Made by a program: the position numbers and the translations under genes
Assembly (NCBI RefSeq): GCF_000165425.1
Contig: NW_001799466.1
Coordinates: forward strand, 248,001-312,000
Reading direction: 5' to 3'
Length of the DNA stretch: 64,000 nucleotides
Origin: Paramecium tetraurelia
Taxonomy: Eukaryota > Ciliophora > Oligohymenophorea > Peniculida > Parameciidae
The notes under the pieces: generated by a model
Seen by the model: only the letters and a program-made list of their open reading frames with translations
Told to the model about the DNA's origin: nothing
Database searches by the model: none
Shown here: positions 39,901 through 53,500 of the stretch, piece after piece
How positions within the stretch are numbered: position 1 is the stretch's first letter
Layout: the number at the start of each line of letters is the position of its first letter

Positions 39901-40703
39901 ATTGGCCGAATATTGGTGAGGTGAGATTTGAATAAGTTGAATTGAGATACAGATACAATACTCCTTTAATCTTAAAAGGAATCAATTTTGAAATTCCTCA
40001 AAAAAAAAGAATAGGAATAATTGGCAGAACTGGGGCAGGGAAGTCTTCAATTTTATAAGCAATGTTTAGAATGTCTGAAATAGAGAAAGGATAAATTGTT
40101 ATAGATAATGTTAATATATAAATATTAGGTTTACATCAATTAAGATCTTCGATTGGTATAATCCCTTAGAGCCCATTTTTATTTAGTGGAAGTATTAGAA
40201 GAAATTTGGATCCTTTGAATGAATATACAGACAAAGAATTATGGGATGCTTTGCAATAAACATCATTAGATGAATACATCAGAAAATTACCAAAACAACT
40301 TGATTCCGATATGACTTAAGTTAATTCTATTTTTTCTGTTGGATAAAAATAATTAATTTGTTTGGTTAGAATTATACTGAGTAAAAAAAAGATTATTGTT
40401 TTGGATGAAGCAACAGCGAATTTGGATCAGAAAACAGATGATCTTATTCAATTGGTGATTAGTAAGTTTGATGCTACTATTATAACAATTGCACATAGAT
40501 TGAACACTATTGCAGATTACGATTACGTGATGGTTATGCAAGATGGCAAAATTATAGAATATGATAAACCCTTAATGTTGTTGTGTAATTCAACGGATGA
40601 CTCAGAAATTACAAAAAACACTGAATTTGCTTAAATGGTAAAAGCTACAGGAAATGAAAATTCAAAAGTGATATTAAAATTAGCTAGAGGAATTTCAAAT
40701 TGA
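36930..40703 (+). CDS. ABCC (MRP)-type full transporter
   Basis: An uninterrupted frame of 1,257 residues with the order TMD1-NBD1-TMD2-NBD2 and no extra N-terminal TMD0. NBD1 has Walker [15 protein letters not shown], signature [15 protein letters not shown], and Walker [13 protein letters not shown], where Asp replaces the catalytic Glu, as is normal in NBD1 of ABCC proteins. NBD2 has Walker [15 protein letters not shown], signature FSVGQKQLICLVR, Walker [13 protein letters not shown] with Glu, and the switch His in [16 protein letters not shown] pumps export organic anions and conjugates. It lacks introns, unlike the ABCG genes. Only about 65 bases separate its ATG from that of the TMEM107-like gene, so they may share a promoter region. 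Confidence 0.93.
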
Positions 40704-41710
40704 TTTATAATTATGATAAATTTATTATATAAAGACAATTTAGAGTAAATCCAAAGTTATCAATTAAATTAGAAGAAATCTCATTTTATTCCACTAATGT
40801 AAAATTTAGTCAAAAATTCAAGTTAAATTCTCACAAAATTCAATTCTAAAAATTAAGCAAAGAATTACTTATAATTCTGAGCTTTAACTTTCAATTATTA
40901 AGAAAATAACATTCCATATTTCTAATATAACTTAAATGAAAATTCAAAACAATTTTTTGTAATACCATAAATTAAGGATGCTAAGAATAATTGAATAGTT
41001 TAAGAGAAATATTAGTTTATCAAAGAAAAAAATTACTAAAGTATCATTTTTAGTAAATTTTCTATTTACAATACATTCAACACTTTATTAATGTCAATAT
41101 ATTTTTTTCATTCAACCTCTATTTTAATAATTGATGATACTCTATAAAGCAAAATTATAATTTTTGCAATTCAATTATTCAGTCCTTCATATTATTTTAT
41201 TGTCATCAAGTTCTCTGTTAGAATCAAACGATATAGTATTAATCTTAGTTTCTTATGTTCTTCTTATTTGATTCAAAAGACCTAATTTATCACATCGATT
41301 CCAATTTGCTTTTAGTTTTTTATTTCTTCCTTTTAGCAGCGAACTCCTATACCAAATCTTCCTATCATAATTTAGTGGTTTACATATTCTTTTTCTAAAT
41401 GTGAAGCTATTTATTAAGGATAGATATTTTTTCATCCATTTTGATTCCGATAGTTTTAAATAGACAACTTTAATTGTTATTAAATCTAAACTTAAGTGAT
41501 ATTGACTTAAATTGCAATTATTGTGATTTACAACAAACCTTGAAGATAAAGGCGAATTTTGCATCTAATTTATATTATGTAATGATAACGTTATTTTATA
41601 ATAAAATGCACTATATTTTTAATATTGTTAAGTCATATAGTTATTTAAATTATTCCCATAAAATCAATCTAATCTTATTAAATAATTAAACACTTTTACA
41701 CCTATTCGAA
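40704..41710. other. Spacer with weak coding traces
   Basis: Between the ABCC and tubby-like genes. On the plus strand a frame from 40713 (MINLLYKDNLEQIQSYQ) reads about 55 codons to a TGA, then stays open in the same frame for about 45 more (ALTFNYQENNIPYFQYN), as if a gene had acquired a stop. A minus-strand candidate at 41187-41564 is listed separately. No motif is recognised in either. Confidence 0.35.
41187..41564 (-). CDS. Possible short basic protein, unknown
   Basis: 125-codon frame from MQNSPLSSRFVVNHNN to RELDDNKII and TGA. The middle is basic and aromatic (KPLNYDRKIWYRSSLLKG, then NKKLKANWNRCDK). Only one reassigned codon occurs, so the frame is open over 103 codons even in the standard code, which is rare by chance in DNA this AT-rich. 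No family recognised and the start is uncertain. Confidence 0.4.
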
Positions 41711-42661
41711 ATGTCAGATGAAATAATTGAAAATAATGACAATGTGGCTAAATAAATTATCATGGACGATGGACACGAGTTTGTAAATTCATCAGACTAA
41801 AGATTACCAAGTATGATAAGTCAAAGTCATATACCTCTACCATTTTAAGGAGAAGAATTCACACCTACCAATACCGATTAATTTTTAAATACTACAATTC
41901 CTCAAGGGACTATATTAGAGTGTGACGTGAAAATAGTCAAAGGATGGTTTGGTTGCCATTTAGCATACAATTTTTATCATTCAAAAACCCAAAAACTATT
42001 ACTTTCGGTTAAAAAATCTAAATGTACAGGTAGCCATCGATTTTATTTGAGCAAATCAGAAACTGAACTTGATGTTGTCGGAACGTTAGAGTAATATTTT
42101 AATCATATTTTTAGGTCTAATTTTAGTGGCACCTAATTCATATTGTATTCAAAGGGGTTATCTTACAAGAATTCAAATGAAAAAAACAATTTAAGAAAAG
42201 AACTTGCATTCATTCATTATGAGTACTAATTATTAAAAACGAGAAGTAATTTTTTATATATATTCCTAGAAGGAAACCTTTTTAAGGCTTATATTCCTTC
42301 TTTAAAAGATGGCCAACCCACATAAATCATTCCTACAGATGAAAATACAGGATTGAAAATCAAAAGTAGATTTATAAATAAACGTAATCAAGAATATTTT
42401 GAATTTCGAACTCAAGAGCCTATTTGGAATTAAAAATATTAATCCTTTACACTTCCATTTAATTCTAGAGTAAATAGCGCGTCTGTTCATAATTTTTTGC
42501 TTAAGTAATCAAATGATGATGGCAAATTAAATAAAGATGTAGCAATTTAGTTTGGAAGATTTGATGAAAAGATCCTAAACATAGATATTGCCTATCCCTT
42601 TACTCCATTACAAGCTTTCTCAATCGTCATCAGCTAATTGGATAATAAATTACTAATCTGA
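41711..42661 (+). CDS. Tubby-like protein (TULP family)
   Basis: A tubby beta-barrel domain occupies most of a 308-residue product. Recognisable: RFYLSKSETELDVVGTL, the SNFSGTQFILYS strand (family consensus SNFLGTKFxxYD), and the C-terminal signature AIQFGRFDEKILNIDIAYPF, then TPLQAFSIVISQLDNKL (family LQFGRV...YPLSxLQAFxIxLSSFDxK). A 24-base GT...TAG segment inside the VGTLE/SNFSG region is best taken as an intron, because the family has no insert there; it keeps frame either way. Tubby proteins bind phosphoinositides and carry membrane receptors into cilia. The N-terminal 75 residues are acidic and unconserved. Confidence 0.9.
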
Positions 42662-43407
42662 ACTCTTTTAATTTATGTTTATATAAAAATATTTGAAAAA
42701 TATAAGATTTGTTGTTCATCAAAAGTCAAAAACGTGTATGAAATAAGGAAATATTGAGAAGTCATTCGTAAAATTATTTAGTTTAATATGAAGTCTTTGG
42801 CTTTCCTATTATTTTGGTAAACTTAGAAATTAATTTGAATATCAGAGAAACAAAAATTATCCAAATTAACAATAGTATAAATGACTATGTCATGCTATTT
42901 AGTAAATAAAATATTATAGAACAGTAGAATAAATTTTTAATGATTATTTTGCTTTTTGTTTACAACAGCTATCAAAAATCGTCAATAAAGACCAATCCTA
43001 TTAATAAAATTTAGTATATTGCTTTGAATAGTCTGATATTTCTGTTTGTGCAATTATTTATATACAAAAAATTTTGAATAAATATGTATATAGAGCTGCC
43101 AAAAATTTTCAAAACTGATTGTAACAGTTGTTTTATAAAATCTAATACAATTATTCAGTTAATTTTAAGAATAATTCAATTTATAAAAGATCAATTTAAA
43201 AATAAATAATGTGTCATTTATTATATAATTTATTAATGATGATGAATTTACATTCCTATCAGGTTGAGTTGCCAGCCCTACAAGAAAATGATTAGTAAGC
43301 TGACAAATATTCTTATACCTCAACTTATGAATTTTAAGTTTGTTCAAAGATCCACTAAGTTGATCCTTTAAGAAGCTAAAATTACGCATCAATTATCATA
43401 TATTATT
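42662..43407. other. AT-rich spacer without a convincing gene
   Basis: No supported gene. A minus-strand open stretch near 43165-43392 (MMRNFSFLKDQLSGSLNK) is short and unsupported by any motif. Confidence 0.4.
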
Positions 43408-44800
43408 ATGGCCAGATCCAAACACTATATAAATTAATTTTCTTCAATAAAAATCTATTGTAATTTAATTAAAGAATTACTTGATAGGTGCAATCTTTTA
43501 TTAAAAATAGAAACACTTTTTCAAAATCTAACCAAAATTTATAAGGCATAGAAAACAAAAATAGAGGATGATTTTGAAATATTTTAGACATAATACAATA
43601 GATGATTGCTAAAATATAGAAAATATTTAGAGTCACAGATATGATAATTTCTTTCCTTGTTATTTTTTTAAATAATTATATCTGATCAAACTTAGAAAAT
43701 GTAATTTTATTTTTAAAATAAATATAGTATATTGATATTATTTAATCTATTCTAACAATATAAATAACTACATAAAATACAGAAAACTAATGAATCATTT
43801 AATTATAATTAATTTTCCATTATGTCATCTATTTTAATATTATTGAAGGCTCTAAATGAATAAACTAAAATATTAAAATTAATTTAATATTTTGGACTCA
43901 TTTGATTCAAAATAACATTCATTTATCCTTAGAACTAGATTTATTTATTAAATTTGTGGGTATTCTAAGTCGATATTTTTAAAAATAATTTTATGGATAT
44001 CTGAATAATTAAATTTAAAGGTCTCTCAATAAATTAAAAAATTTCATTCTATGTTGATTTGTATATGAAGGCAGATACAAGTTATTATTCTATTTTATAT
44101 TTGATTCGACTATGTTATTTATGAAATTTCTCACTAAAATATAAGAAGAATTATTTAAAATTATTGATTAAAGAAACAGTGAAATTTATTTTACAGAAAT
44201 ATATAAATCAAATTTCTTACTTGAAATTTATTAAGGTTATCAACTTTCTGTAGTTGTTATTACAATAATAATTTTATATTGAGAAAATATCGCCAATATT
44301 GGTGACTAATTTAGTATTTGGAAGAATTTTTATGCAATTAAAATCTAATTCTTTAGTCAATTATTCATATTCGAAATTTTTGATAATTAATGCAATGCGA
44401 ATTAACACATATTAAAATGATTTCGATTGAAATTCTTAATCGTTTCGAATTTTTTATGGGAATTTTAGATTATTTACAATTGTATCAAATTCAATTAGAA
44501 AATTAGTGATCTGATTCATTTGATATAAATATTAAAAAATTTAAAGTAAGGAATCTAGATCATCAAAGTTTATCATTATGTTTATTTGGATTATAATTGA
44601 AGAATCTCTAGGAAGCCAATAATAAAATCAAGTTAATGAAATATAAATTTTAGGAAATAAAGTTCTACTTTTGTTTTAATGTTATATCTCCAATATAGTT
44701 TGATCACAAAAGATAAAGAAGTTAATGAATGATTCCTTATATAACTATATGTAAATTAATAAATTTCTGTTTTTTACTCGTTAGAGATAGGAAATGCATT
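43408..44800 (+). pseudogene. Probable decayed protein-coding gene
   Basis: Pieces of coding-like sequence on the plus strand, separated by TGAs and frame changes. A frame from 43408 reads MARSKHYINQFSSIKI and then LIKELLDRCNLLLKIETLFQ, passes TGAs but continues open (LLKYRKYLESQ). Later pieces include EIYFTEIYKSNFLLEIYQG and, near 44550-44720, SLSLCLFGLQLKNLQEANNK and FYFCFNVISPIQFDHK. They look like one ancestral host gene now degraded, a common fate after the whole-genome duplications known in Paramecium. No family is identifiable. The alternative is chance open frames in AT-rich DNA. Confidence 0.35.
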
Positions 44801-45153
44801 ATCTTTAATAGTCACAGAGCTGATATAAATAAACACTTATCAGTTAAAAAAAATGGAATGGAATGGAAGAATTAAAAAATTAAGGTTAAAAATTAGGACT
44901 CATTATATTGATAACTTTCGAACAATTAATATTACCAAAGAAAAACTATTTTGGATTTTGCTTAATTTCCATATAATTAGTATCTGTTTTTTTTAATAGA
45001 ATAAATTTTCAATTCAATGAATACTTTTTTAAAAGCTATTATTTAATCAATATACATGGCTAAAGATCAACCTTTAATTTTTATCTTTTGGGAAATTTAA
45101 TTTTAAATGTTATGTCGTTCAAAGAAAATTATTTAAATAAATTAATTAAATCT

Positions 45154-46434
45154 TCATTCTTAATCGTCCTCTTCTAACATTTCACAAAATTTCAATGCTC
45201 CCTCTGTCAACTCTTCATAGTCTTTGCTAAGAGCTGCTAAATCTTCTCTACATTCAGACATCTCCCCTGATTCACAACCTTCTCCAACAAACCAATGAAC
45301 AAATGCTCTTTTAGCATAGACATAATCATACTTCTTACCAAGCAGTTCAAAGTAATTGAACAAGGAAGCATCATTTGAAAGAAATATACCAGTTTGCTTC
45401 AATTGTGCAAGTTCTGGAATAGTTGTGTAATTTGCAGATAAACATTCAAACACATTAGGACTGTCCTAATTTTTAATTTTCATCTTTTAAAGAGTCAAAT
45501 CTTATTAACCAAAAAATTGATTATGATATTTAGACCGATGTACTAAAGATGCACAAATGTGTTCAGGATGTATTTCTGATTGAAATAACCTTAAAGACTA
45601 TTTTGTTATTTATGATATAAGTTATTTTTCAGTTAACTCCTTATTATTATAATCATTAATAGAGGCTAATGGTCCATATGAAGGAATTACAAAATGAACT
45701 CTTGGATAAGGGCAAAGCCCAGTAAATAATTTACTATTGTCAATATTACAAAATCTTCTTAAACCAGTGTAAGAACTAATTATTTGGGATACTAAATTAT
45801 TTAAGTGAGTATAATCAACATAGTCCAAGCCAATCTGTTCATCTATGGATTTATACATAGATTCATTATCCAACATAACGACTGAATCACAATGTTCTAT
45901 TGTCACATGAGTTGCTAGAACAGCATTAAAAGCATCCACTGTATTATTAGATATTTCTTTAGATGGATAAATTAAGAATGCATTTTTATCTACCTTGGCT
46001 CCATATTCAACAGATAATCTTTCTAAAAGCAAAGAAGTAAAACCTGATCCTGTTCCACCACTTAAAGCAGAGGTAATAATAAATTAATCTATTCGGTCTA
46101 CGCTTTCCACTTGCTTTCTAATATTATCTAAACATTTATCAACTATTTCCTTTCCAATTGTATAATGTGCCCTACAATAGTTGTTTGCTGCATCTTCCTT
46201 GCCTGTAACAAAAGAGTTAGTTTTATAATTTATTAATTTATTCTTTTTGACTTCGTTTACCATTCGATCATCTAAATCCATAAACAGAGTTAATGGAAAA
46301 TAATTAGTCTCATTTTCATTGTAAATGTAACTCTTGACATTTGTTTCAGTTTATTCCTTTTAATAAAGTTTCCAAAGTTCATTCCCTATCATAACTCCAG
46401 CTCCCCCTATGTGAAGATGAATAGCAGAACACAT
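45154..46434 (-). CDS. Divergent alpha-like tubulin
   Basis: An intronless frame of 426 residues (conventional alpha-tubulin has about 450). The alpha-type C-terminal region is clear: DYVYAKRAFVHWFVGEG, then REDLAALSKDYEEL. The GTP-binding glycine loop is present but altered (SALSGGTGSGFTSL). The N-terminus reads MCSAIHLHIGGAGVMIGNE, with Gly replacing the near-invariant Gln of the IGQAG motif. In helix H8 (NIDNSKLFTGLCPYPRVHF) Lys stands where alpha-tubulin has the catalytic Glu254, making it beta-like there. The tail is short (EMLEEDDQE), without terminal Tyr or a Glu/Gly tract. Ciliates carry several odd tubulins; this one may be ciliary or basal-body specific, or non-hydrolysing. Frame and length look intact. 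Confidence 0.88.
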
Positions 46435-47593
46435 TATAAATAAAATAAATATTGAATGATAATCTTAAAACAATTAAAATTTCAGATATTAGGGATGCTT
46501 GAATAATTATTTAATACTATAGTTGTTTTTAGAATACCAATAAACTTCTTATTTTTATTGATTTTTAAAACCTCTTTAATTTTTTACTTTTTGTTTGTCA
46601 TGATTAAAATCCTCTAAATATTAGATGGTCAAATTTATTTAGCAGCTCCAATATAATAAAAAAGAGGAAGGATTTGATGTTTTTTAAACTTATACTTTGG
46701 ATAAAGTTTGAATTGTAAATTTGATTTAAATCTCCACCTCCTACATTCTTAATATCTAGATTACTTAGTTTATTTATAAATTATTTAGTCTTATTTGTAA
46801 AAAGCCACTCCAACCAAGTTTTCTCTTTTAAATGACTAATTTAGATGATGAATCACTCTCTTCGTTCATCAATATTGATTTTTGACTCGACATATACATA
46901 ATTTTATTAAATCAAAGAAATTTTATGTGAAATTCTTGGATATCAATTCAATAAGCTCTATTTTTCGTTATAGAACTTTTAAGTAAGTAAATGTTGAGAA
47001 TAACAAATTATTAAATTATGATTTATTCTTAAGGTTTTACTTTGATATTTCTGGTTTATAGATGCTGAATATACCCAGATTTTTTACGATATGTTCTATT
47101 TAAATATAAGATATAACATATATTCAGTTATTCCCTCTAATTTTATTAGGATTAAATAGTTAAAAAGTTTTTGAACAGATTTCATTGGGTGAAAAATACT
47201 ATTACTATCTTTATTGTAATTTTCAATTATGAGTAATCAGATCCTATTGACATTGGTTATGCCATCAATTTTACTTGAAATGATCTTAATTATTATTCTA
47301 GACATTAAAATAGAAAATTATCCGAATTTATGAAATTCAACATTTAGTTTACAAATTAAAAAGGAATAATTATTTATGAGTAAATGCAGAATAGAATTAA
47401 TCATATCAACTTTATAAATGGCTTCTGATATTTCTTGAAATGATAGATCTCAAAGATTAAAAAAATAAATCAAATTAATATTGATTAAAGGGAATATTTC
47501 TGGAAATTCTTTTTATTTTAAATTATCGACTAAAAGAAATTATAAAAGGAGTTAATATTTTTATTTGTCAATGGTATTAAATATAATCACTCA
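46435..47593. other. Long AT-rich spacer
   Basis: About 1.15 kb with only short open frames on either strand (for example MIKILQILDGQIYLAAP near 46600). No motif or splice pattern ties them together. It separates the tubulin gene from the 3' end of the giant minus-strand gene and may include remnants. Confidence 0.4.
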
Positions 47594-50500
47594 TCACGTT
47601 AAATATTTATTTATCTTTTAATGTTCAACTTTTTTCTACCATATAGTTGAAACAAGCTTGACATCTCCTTCACATTTTCCTAAAATGGATGGTGTTTTCA
47701 CTTCCTTTACAGTAGATCCGTAAAACTCATCTGATATCAAAATGGCAAAAGATTATGCTTGGGAAATTTCTTCTGAATTTTAGGAAGCATAATCAAATCT
47801 ACCTCTTAAATCAGTATAACCATCCTTATAGAAATAACATTCTTAAGTTTTCTATTTTACATAGACTTTCACGTAAACTTTTGACAAATACTTTCCATTT
47901 TAATCACACACTTTTAATTAACCACAATTTTCCATAATATTGACAACTAATCTATTTGAAGAATAGCTTTAGAAACATTTCTTATGAATACCATTAACCT
48001 AGATAAATAGATTATGCTTTTAGATGTGCAATGGGATTTCTATAACTTTCTTATATATTCTAAAATATAAAATATTAATTACATTCCTTCTTTTTCATTT
48101 TCTAATTTCAATTTAATTTCATGATATGATTTTATAATTTAATAGTCTTTGCTTTTATTTAATTAAAACGGATCAATAGAAAATACTACTTCTTAATTCA
48201 AATTATAAAACATGATTGTAGCTTGGCTGAGATTTGAATAAGAAAGCATTATGTTAGTTCCTTAAATGTGGCATGATAACGTTTCCTCCTTTAAGACTAA
48301 TTACTTCAACTATTAATGTTAATCTTTATCTAATCCAACTTCTTTTTGATCATCATCACCATCAAATTCAGCTAATAAATTAGCGATTTCATAAAACAAA
48401 TTTCTCCAATAAATAACAGGATAATTCAAATATTTTTCACAAATTCTTCTAGCTTCTTGAAAATTAGGATAACCAACATAAAAGTCAAAATAAGCTTTAA
48501 AATAATCATATTGCAATTCGGAATTGTCAGCATTTTTAGGCACTTATATAGAGTTCAGCACTTTTACAGCTTCTGTTATTCTTTCTTACAATATGAGGTA
48601 ATAGGAGAATCCCAATTTATCTTAAATCGAGTGAACTGGTTTTTCAATTAAATACTATAGATAATCTTTATATTGTTTCCTGAGATCAACGTTAAGAATT
48701 CCTTATTCATCTTATTTAAGTTTATGAATACGCTTTGTAATTAATGGATAATACTCAAGCATTTTAATGTTTTTGATCTCAAAAAGAGAGCATTTGAAAT
48801 ATTTAATGGAATTAAATTTATCAATAATATGCTTTTGCTAGAAAAATTCCTTTAAGCCTTCAAAATCTGCATGGTAAACAGCATAATTAAGGATTTAGGA
48901 GTCTTAAAATTTCTTTGCCTTATATATATTTAGAACTTTCAAATAAAAGTCTTTATCCTCATATAGATGGACTATTTGAGATGATTTAAACACTTTTTCA
49001 TCAAATATATTTTTGCTTTCCAAGAATTTTAAAATATTAGTCTTATTTCCAGTCCCTAATATGTCTTCTATTACCTCTAAATTAGGATTGGCTTTAAAAT
49101 CAACCACATTAAATTCTTGAGGTGTTGCTATAGCTACCACTTTATCAAAAATAGTCAAGCAGGCAGGATGAATAGAAAATGTGCCTTTTTTTGGAAAATA
49201 CCAGTAATATGTATATCTAGCAGTAGATAATGAATTGCAAGATATGTTAATTTATTTTGAATAAAAGGGTGAGATTATTGGAATTGCACCATTTGGTATT
49301 TCGACGAAGATTTAAGTACTAATATCATCATTGGAGAAATTGGAAATGATTATTAATGATCCATAAATATGATTTGTTAAAAATTCTTATGATGATAAAA
49401 ATTCCTTTTTTCTATTTTGCTAGTCAAAGAATAGTTATGTTATAAGAATATCATTTCTTAACTAGATATCTATTTCTTTAATTTCTTAACTATAATAAAT
49501 TAAATTAGATTCCGATACAATTTACATGCCTTTTTCTTAGAATTAATAATACTATTATTTTACATTTTAGAAAGGCAGATCTAAAATAGAAAGAATAAAA
49601 ACGAATTCAGAAAATGTATCGTAATGAATAATTTCAGAAGTAATAAAAGAAGATTTATTTAAAATTCCTTCATTCATTGTGTACTTAGCCAACTCTATAA
49701 AAAATTTATTTAACCTTACTGGTACAATTTAATCTTTATAATAATAGGAATGTCGTTCCCCATACTCTTTTGTTTTTTCAACGTTTTTATAATTTTAAAT
49801 ATATTGTTATCTCTATTCGTTATAGTGCTCATCGTCACTTGAATCATCACTGAAATCATTATCTTTTCTACCTAATGCTACTTTTCTCTAGCACAACTAT
49901 TGCAATAAGCCGATTTTGTCTTCTACTATATTTTTTGATTTAAGAATTCCAAACAATGATTTTTTTGTGGTAGTAGTTGAAGTGGAGAAAGGATTTGAGG
50001 GAGGAGGTGGAGGAGGCATTGATCCTCCTGGTGGAGGTGGTGGAGGAGGTGGAGGAGGCATTAATCCTCCAAACCTAAAGCCTGTTGATGAGGTTGGATA
50101 TAAATGTGGTGGTGGGGGGGGTGGAGGAGGTCTATTTTAATGCATCCCTCCTAAATTTGGGGGTTAAAATGGATTGGTTGGGTTATTATTGTTATTATTA
50201 TTATTGTTTTTCATTTCCTTAGCCTCTTGAGAAGTTAAAACAGTGTCGAAAAGGCGTTAAGCTTAAATTTAATCAAATGGGAGAATATCATGATTTTATT
50301 GCAAATAAGAATATATATTTTTAGAGAGAGTATAATTTTGTATTATTTCCTAAGAATAAACCAGTAATAAAATTTATTCGATTGTGTTTAAAGAGTTAAA
50401 AGTGTAAATTGAGAGATACCTTTCTAATTCTGCATCATTTTAACATAAAAAATGATCAACTACATTTTTTTCAATTTTACACCTAATGTAATTTTTAACA

Positions 50501-53500
50501 TAAACCTCAAAGTAGGGGGAGTCTTTGAAAAATAAAAATAAATTTAACTCATCACTTTAGTATTCATTATAGAGTTAGTGTTTTTGTTCTAATGTTTTTA
50601 AATTCCATTTTATTAGAAATTCCCAATTTAGTAGATCTTTTTCTCTCAAATTTTTTCCATTATTATTTAATGATACTAATTCTCTATATACTTTTTCTAG
50701 AGAATCGATAATCTTTATTTAAGTGGCTGTTACATCATTAATGTAGATACTTTCTCCCTTTTTAAATGCTTAAGAATTCCTAGAGATATTATAACATTTA
50801 TCTTTTTTAAGATTTGTTTGATGTTCAAGGCTTCTTGTGCTAATTCCACACTAAGCTAATAAGACTTATTAGTGGGCATAATTATAATCATTTACAGCAA
50901 AAAGAGTAATTTGAGAATAGCTATTAGGAATTTATAAAGAGAATTCTTTGCCTTCTTTGTCATCATTGCTTCCATTCAATTCTAGCGTAATTAATTTTCC
51001 AGGGAATTTCAAAAAATCCAATTTACAGAAAATTGAGATCATATTTAAATCTTCTCCTGAATAGTCTTTGTTTTATGCCCTAAGATCTGAACAAGGAAGA
51101 CACTGATTATTTGATGGGCTACATTTTTCTTCATTTAGCAATTCCCTTTCGTTTATACACTCTCTGATACATTATCTGTTAAGTAATAGTTGAGGTTTCT
51201 CTAAAGTATTGCCAATAAATGTTTCCTGTTTTTTTCTATTTTCTACATATTGTTCTTCTTCTGAAATTTTAGTGTTTTATTTCACTTCAACTTAGTTTTT
51301 AAACATTTGGAATTCCTCTTTCTTCTCAGGTTATAGTATATTTTTCATTTGTTGTATAATAATATTGGGTTATTTATAAAATGTTTCAACTAGTGCAAAA
51401 AGAATTACTGGGCGGTTTGAACATATTGATCCAGTAATCTTCACGCTTGACTCTTCATGTATTTTTTTTATATTTTAAATTGAAATTAGATGATTTAATT
51501 ATTAGTCTAGTATTAATTTATCGTCGTTTATAAATCCATCAATATCATTTTTAGGTTTTCCTTTAAAAATTTATATTTAAGTTACTTTAGGGTTATTATC
51601 AACCATTAATTATAACTCATAATTTCCGGGTTCAGTTAAAGTAAAGCTTAACTTATTGTTTTCTAAAACACAAGTTTATGAGAAATAGTCAATTATTTAA
51701 TTCTTATGTATTTTATATAATAGTAAATTTTCCTTTTCAATAGAAACAGGTAATGTGATAGTTTAACCTGATAATGCATTTATTTGATTTGGAATATTTT
51801 ATGTGTCTAGGTTAGAAATGATCCAATTCCTTGGGTTTTGATTTATTGCTTAAGGTTCAAGCGGCTTTGAGTTAATTTAAGTTACATTTTTCAATTAACC
51901 TAAATGTATCCTTCCCTTTTCGTCAGTTTGAAAAACTTCTGTGAATTTTTGATAATGCTGAATTAGAAATGTTAATTCTAGCTTTACATTGATTTTAGGC
52001 TCTCCAGCCTTGCCTAACACATAAATTGTATAACCCTAGTCTTCAGTTTATTATAGATACTGATTATTAAAATATTCGGTGTTATATTCCTCATCAACCA
52101 CTATTGAAATATAATCTTTTAGATCAATTATTGATTTATTTAACATACTTTAAATTTAAGCAGTAACTTAAATTCTAATCTGTTTAAATTTACTGATAGG
52201 TATATCCATTTCAAATGGCTTTCTATCTTCAAATTTTACATTATCAAATGTAAAAACAGTTGGATTCATTTCTTCATTATATATTGTAACTAAAATGATT
52301 GCATTTTTTAACAATTTCAAACTAATTACATTTTAATTTCCAAAGAGCTTTGGGAATAACAAAATTTTGGCTTAATTTCCTAAGATCATGGATTCTTCAG
52401 AGATTACTCCTCTACATTTTAACTTGTATGATTCTTATTCGATTTATATACTTTGTATATTTGCAAACCCATCATGAGTAATTATCACTTTTTGATTTTA
52501 AGTAGTATTCCCAAATGGAATCAAAATTTCCTTTCTTTCTTAATCAATCTTGTAAAATTATTTGTCCAGCCAAAGTCCTGTTGTATTGGAACAGCAAACT
52601 TCTAAATTTTCATTCAAAATTTCAAAGCAATGGCCTGAAGAAACTGTTTTTTTTTACCTTAATTAAATATTTCCTTTTTAGATTAATGCTCTTGAGACTA
52701 TGCCATTTCCATAGAACTCAATGATAAATATACCTCTTTCTTATTAACTTATTTCATGAAATTCGATTTCTTTCTCCATTTTTAATGTAGGCTTAAAATC
52801 CTTTGAGTAATCAAAAACCATCTCATTTTTAGGAATCAAGCCTTTTAGATTAAGATTTAGAAAATTCTGTGATTCGTCTTGTAAATAATAATTAAGTGTG
52901 TCAATTTAGAATAATTTGATAGATAATGAAGGAATATTCTTTAAGAAAATGCAAAGTTTAACTGATTCTCCATGTTAGAATCGTTGTAGTTTAGTTTACT
53001 AATGAAATTCAATGTATTTTTCATTCTGTAATTTAAGGACTTCATTTTCTGTTAGAATTGAATTTAAATTTGGTATATCTTTCCCCAACTATAAATACAG
53101 CAAAGCCTTTGCTTTATTCAAATAATTCTCTTCAAAATAATCTAAGATTTATTCTAAATCTAAGTCGTTTTTAATCATATATTCAAGATGTCTATAAATA
53201 ATTTGATCGTGTTCTACTGGTAGAGATATAGGATTAAATTAAATTTTGATTATCCCCATGCTATCCCTTATATTTTAATTGATACCAGGATATTCCTTTA
53301 ATGGTGTTTAAAGATATGAAATAAAGAGATGGATGTCATAATTACTTTATTTATCATCTAATTAAATCATAAATAATACTTAGACTTAATAAATTGATAA
53401 AGACTAATGATTCAAATTAAAATTATTTAGGCAGTGTCTTTTACCAATCTTAAACTTCTTGCAAATGTTCTTTATATTTCAAAGCATCAGTATGATAGAC

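Noticed and set aside
47755-47937. Plus-strand open frame
   Set aside because: Antisense to the conserved C-terminal block of the giant minus-strand gene.
49916-50140. Glycine-rich plus-strand protein (poly-Gly)
   Set aside because: It is the reverse reading of the polyproline linker in the giant minus-strand gene, whose frame is open far on both sides.
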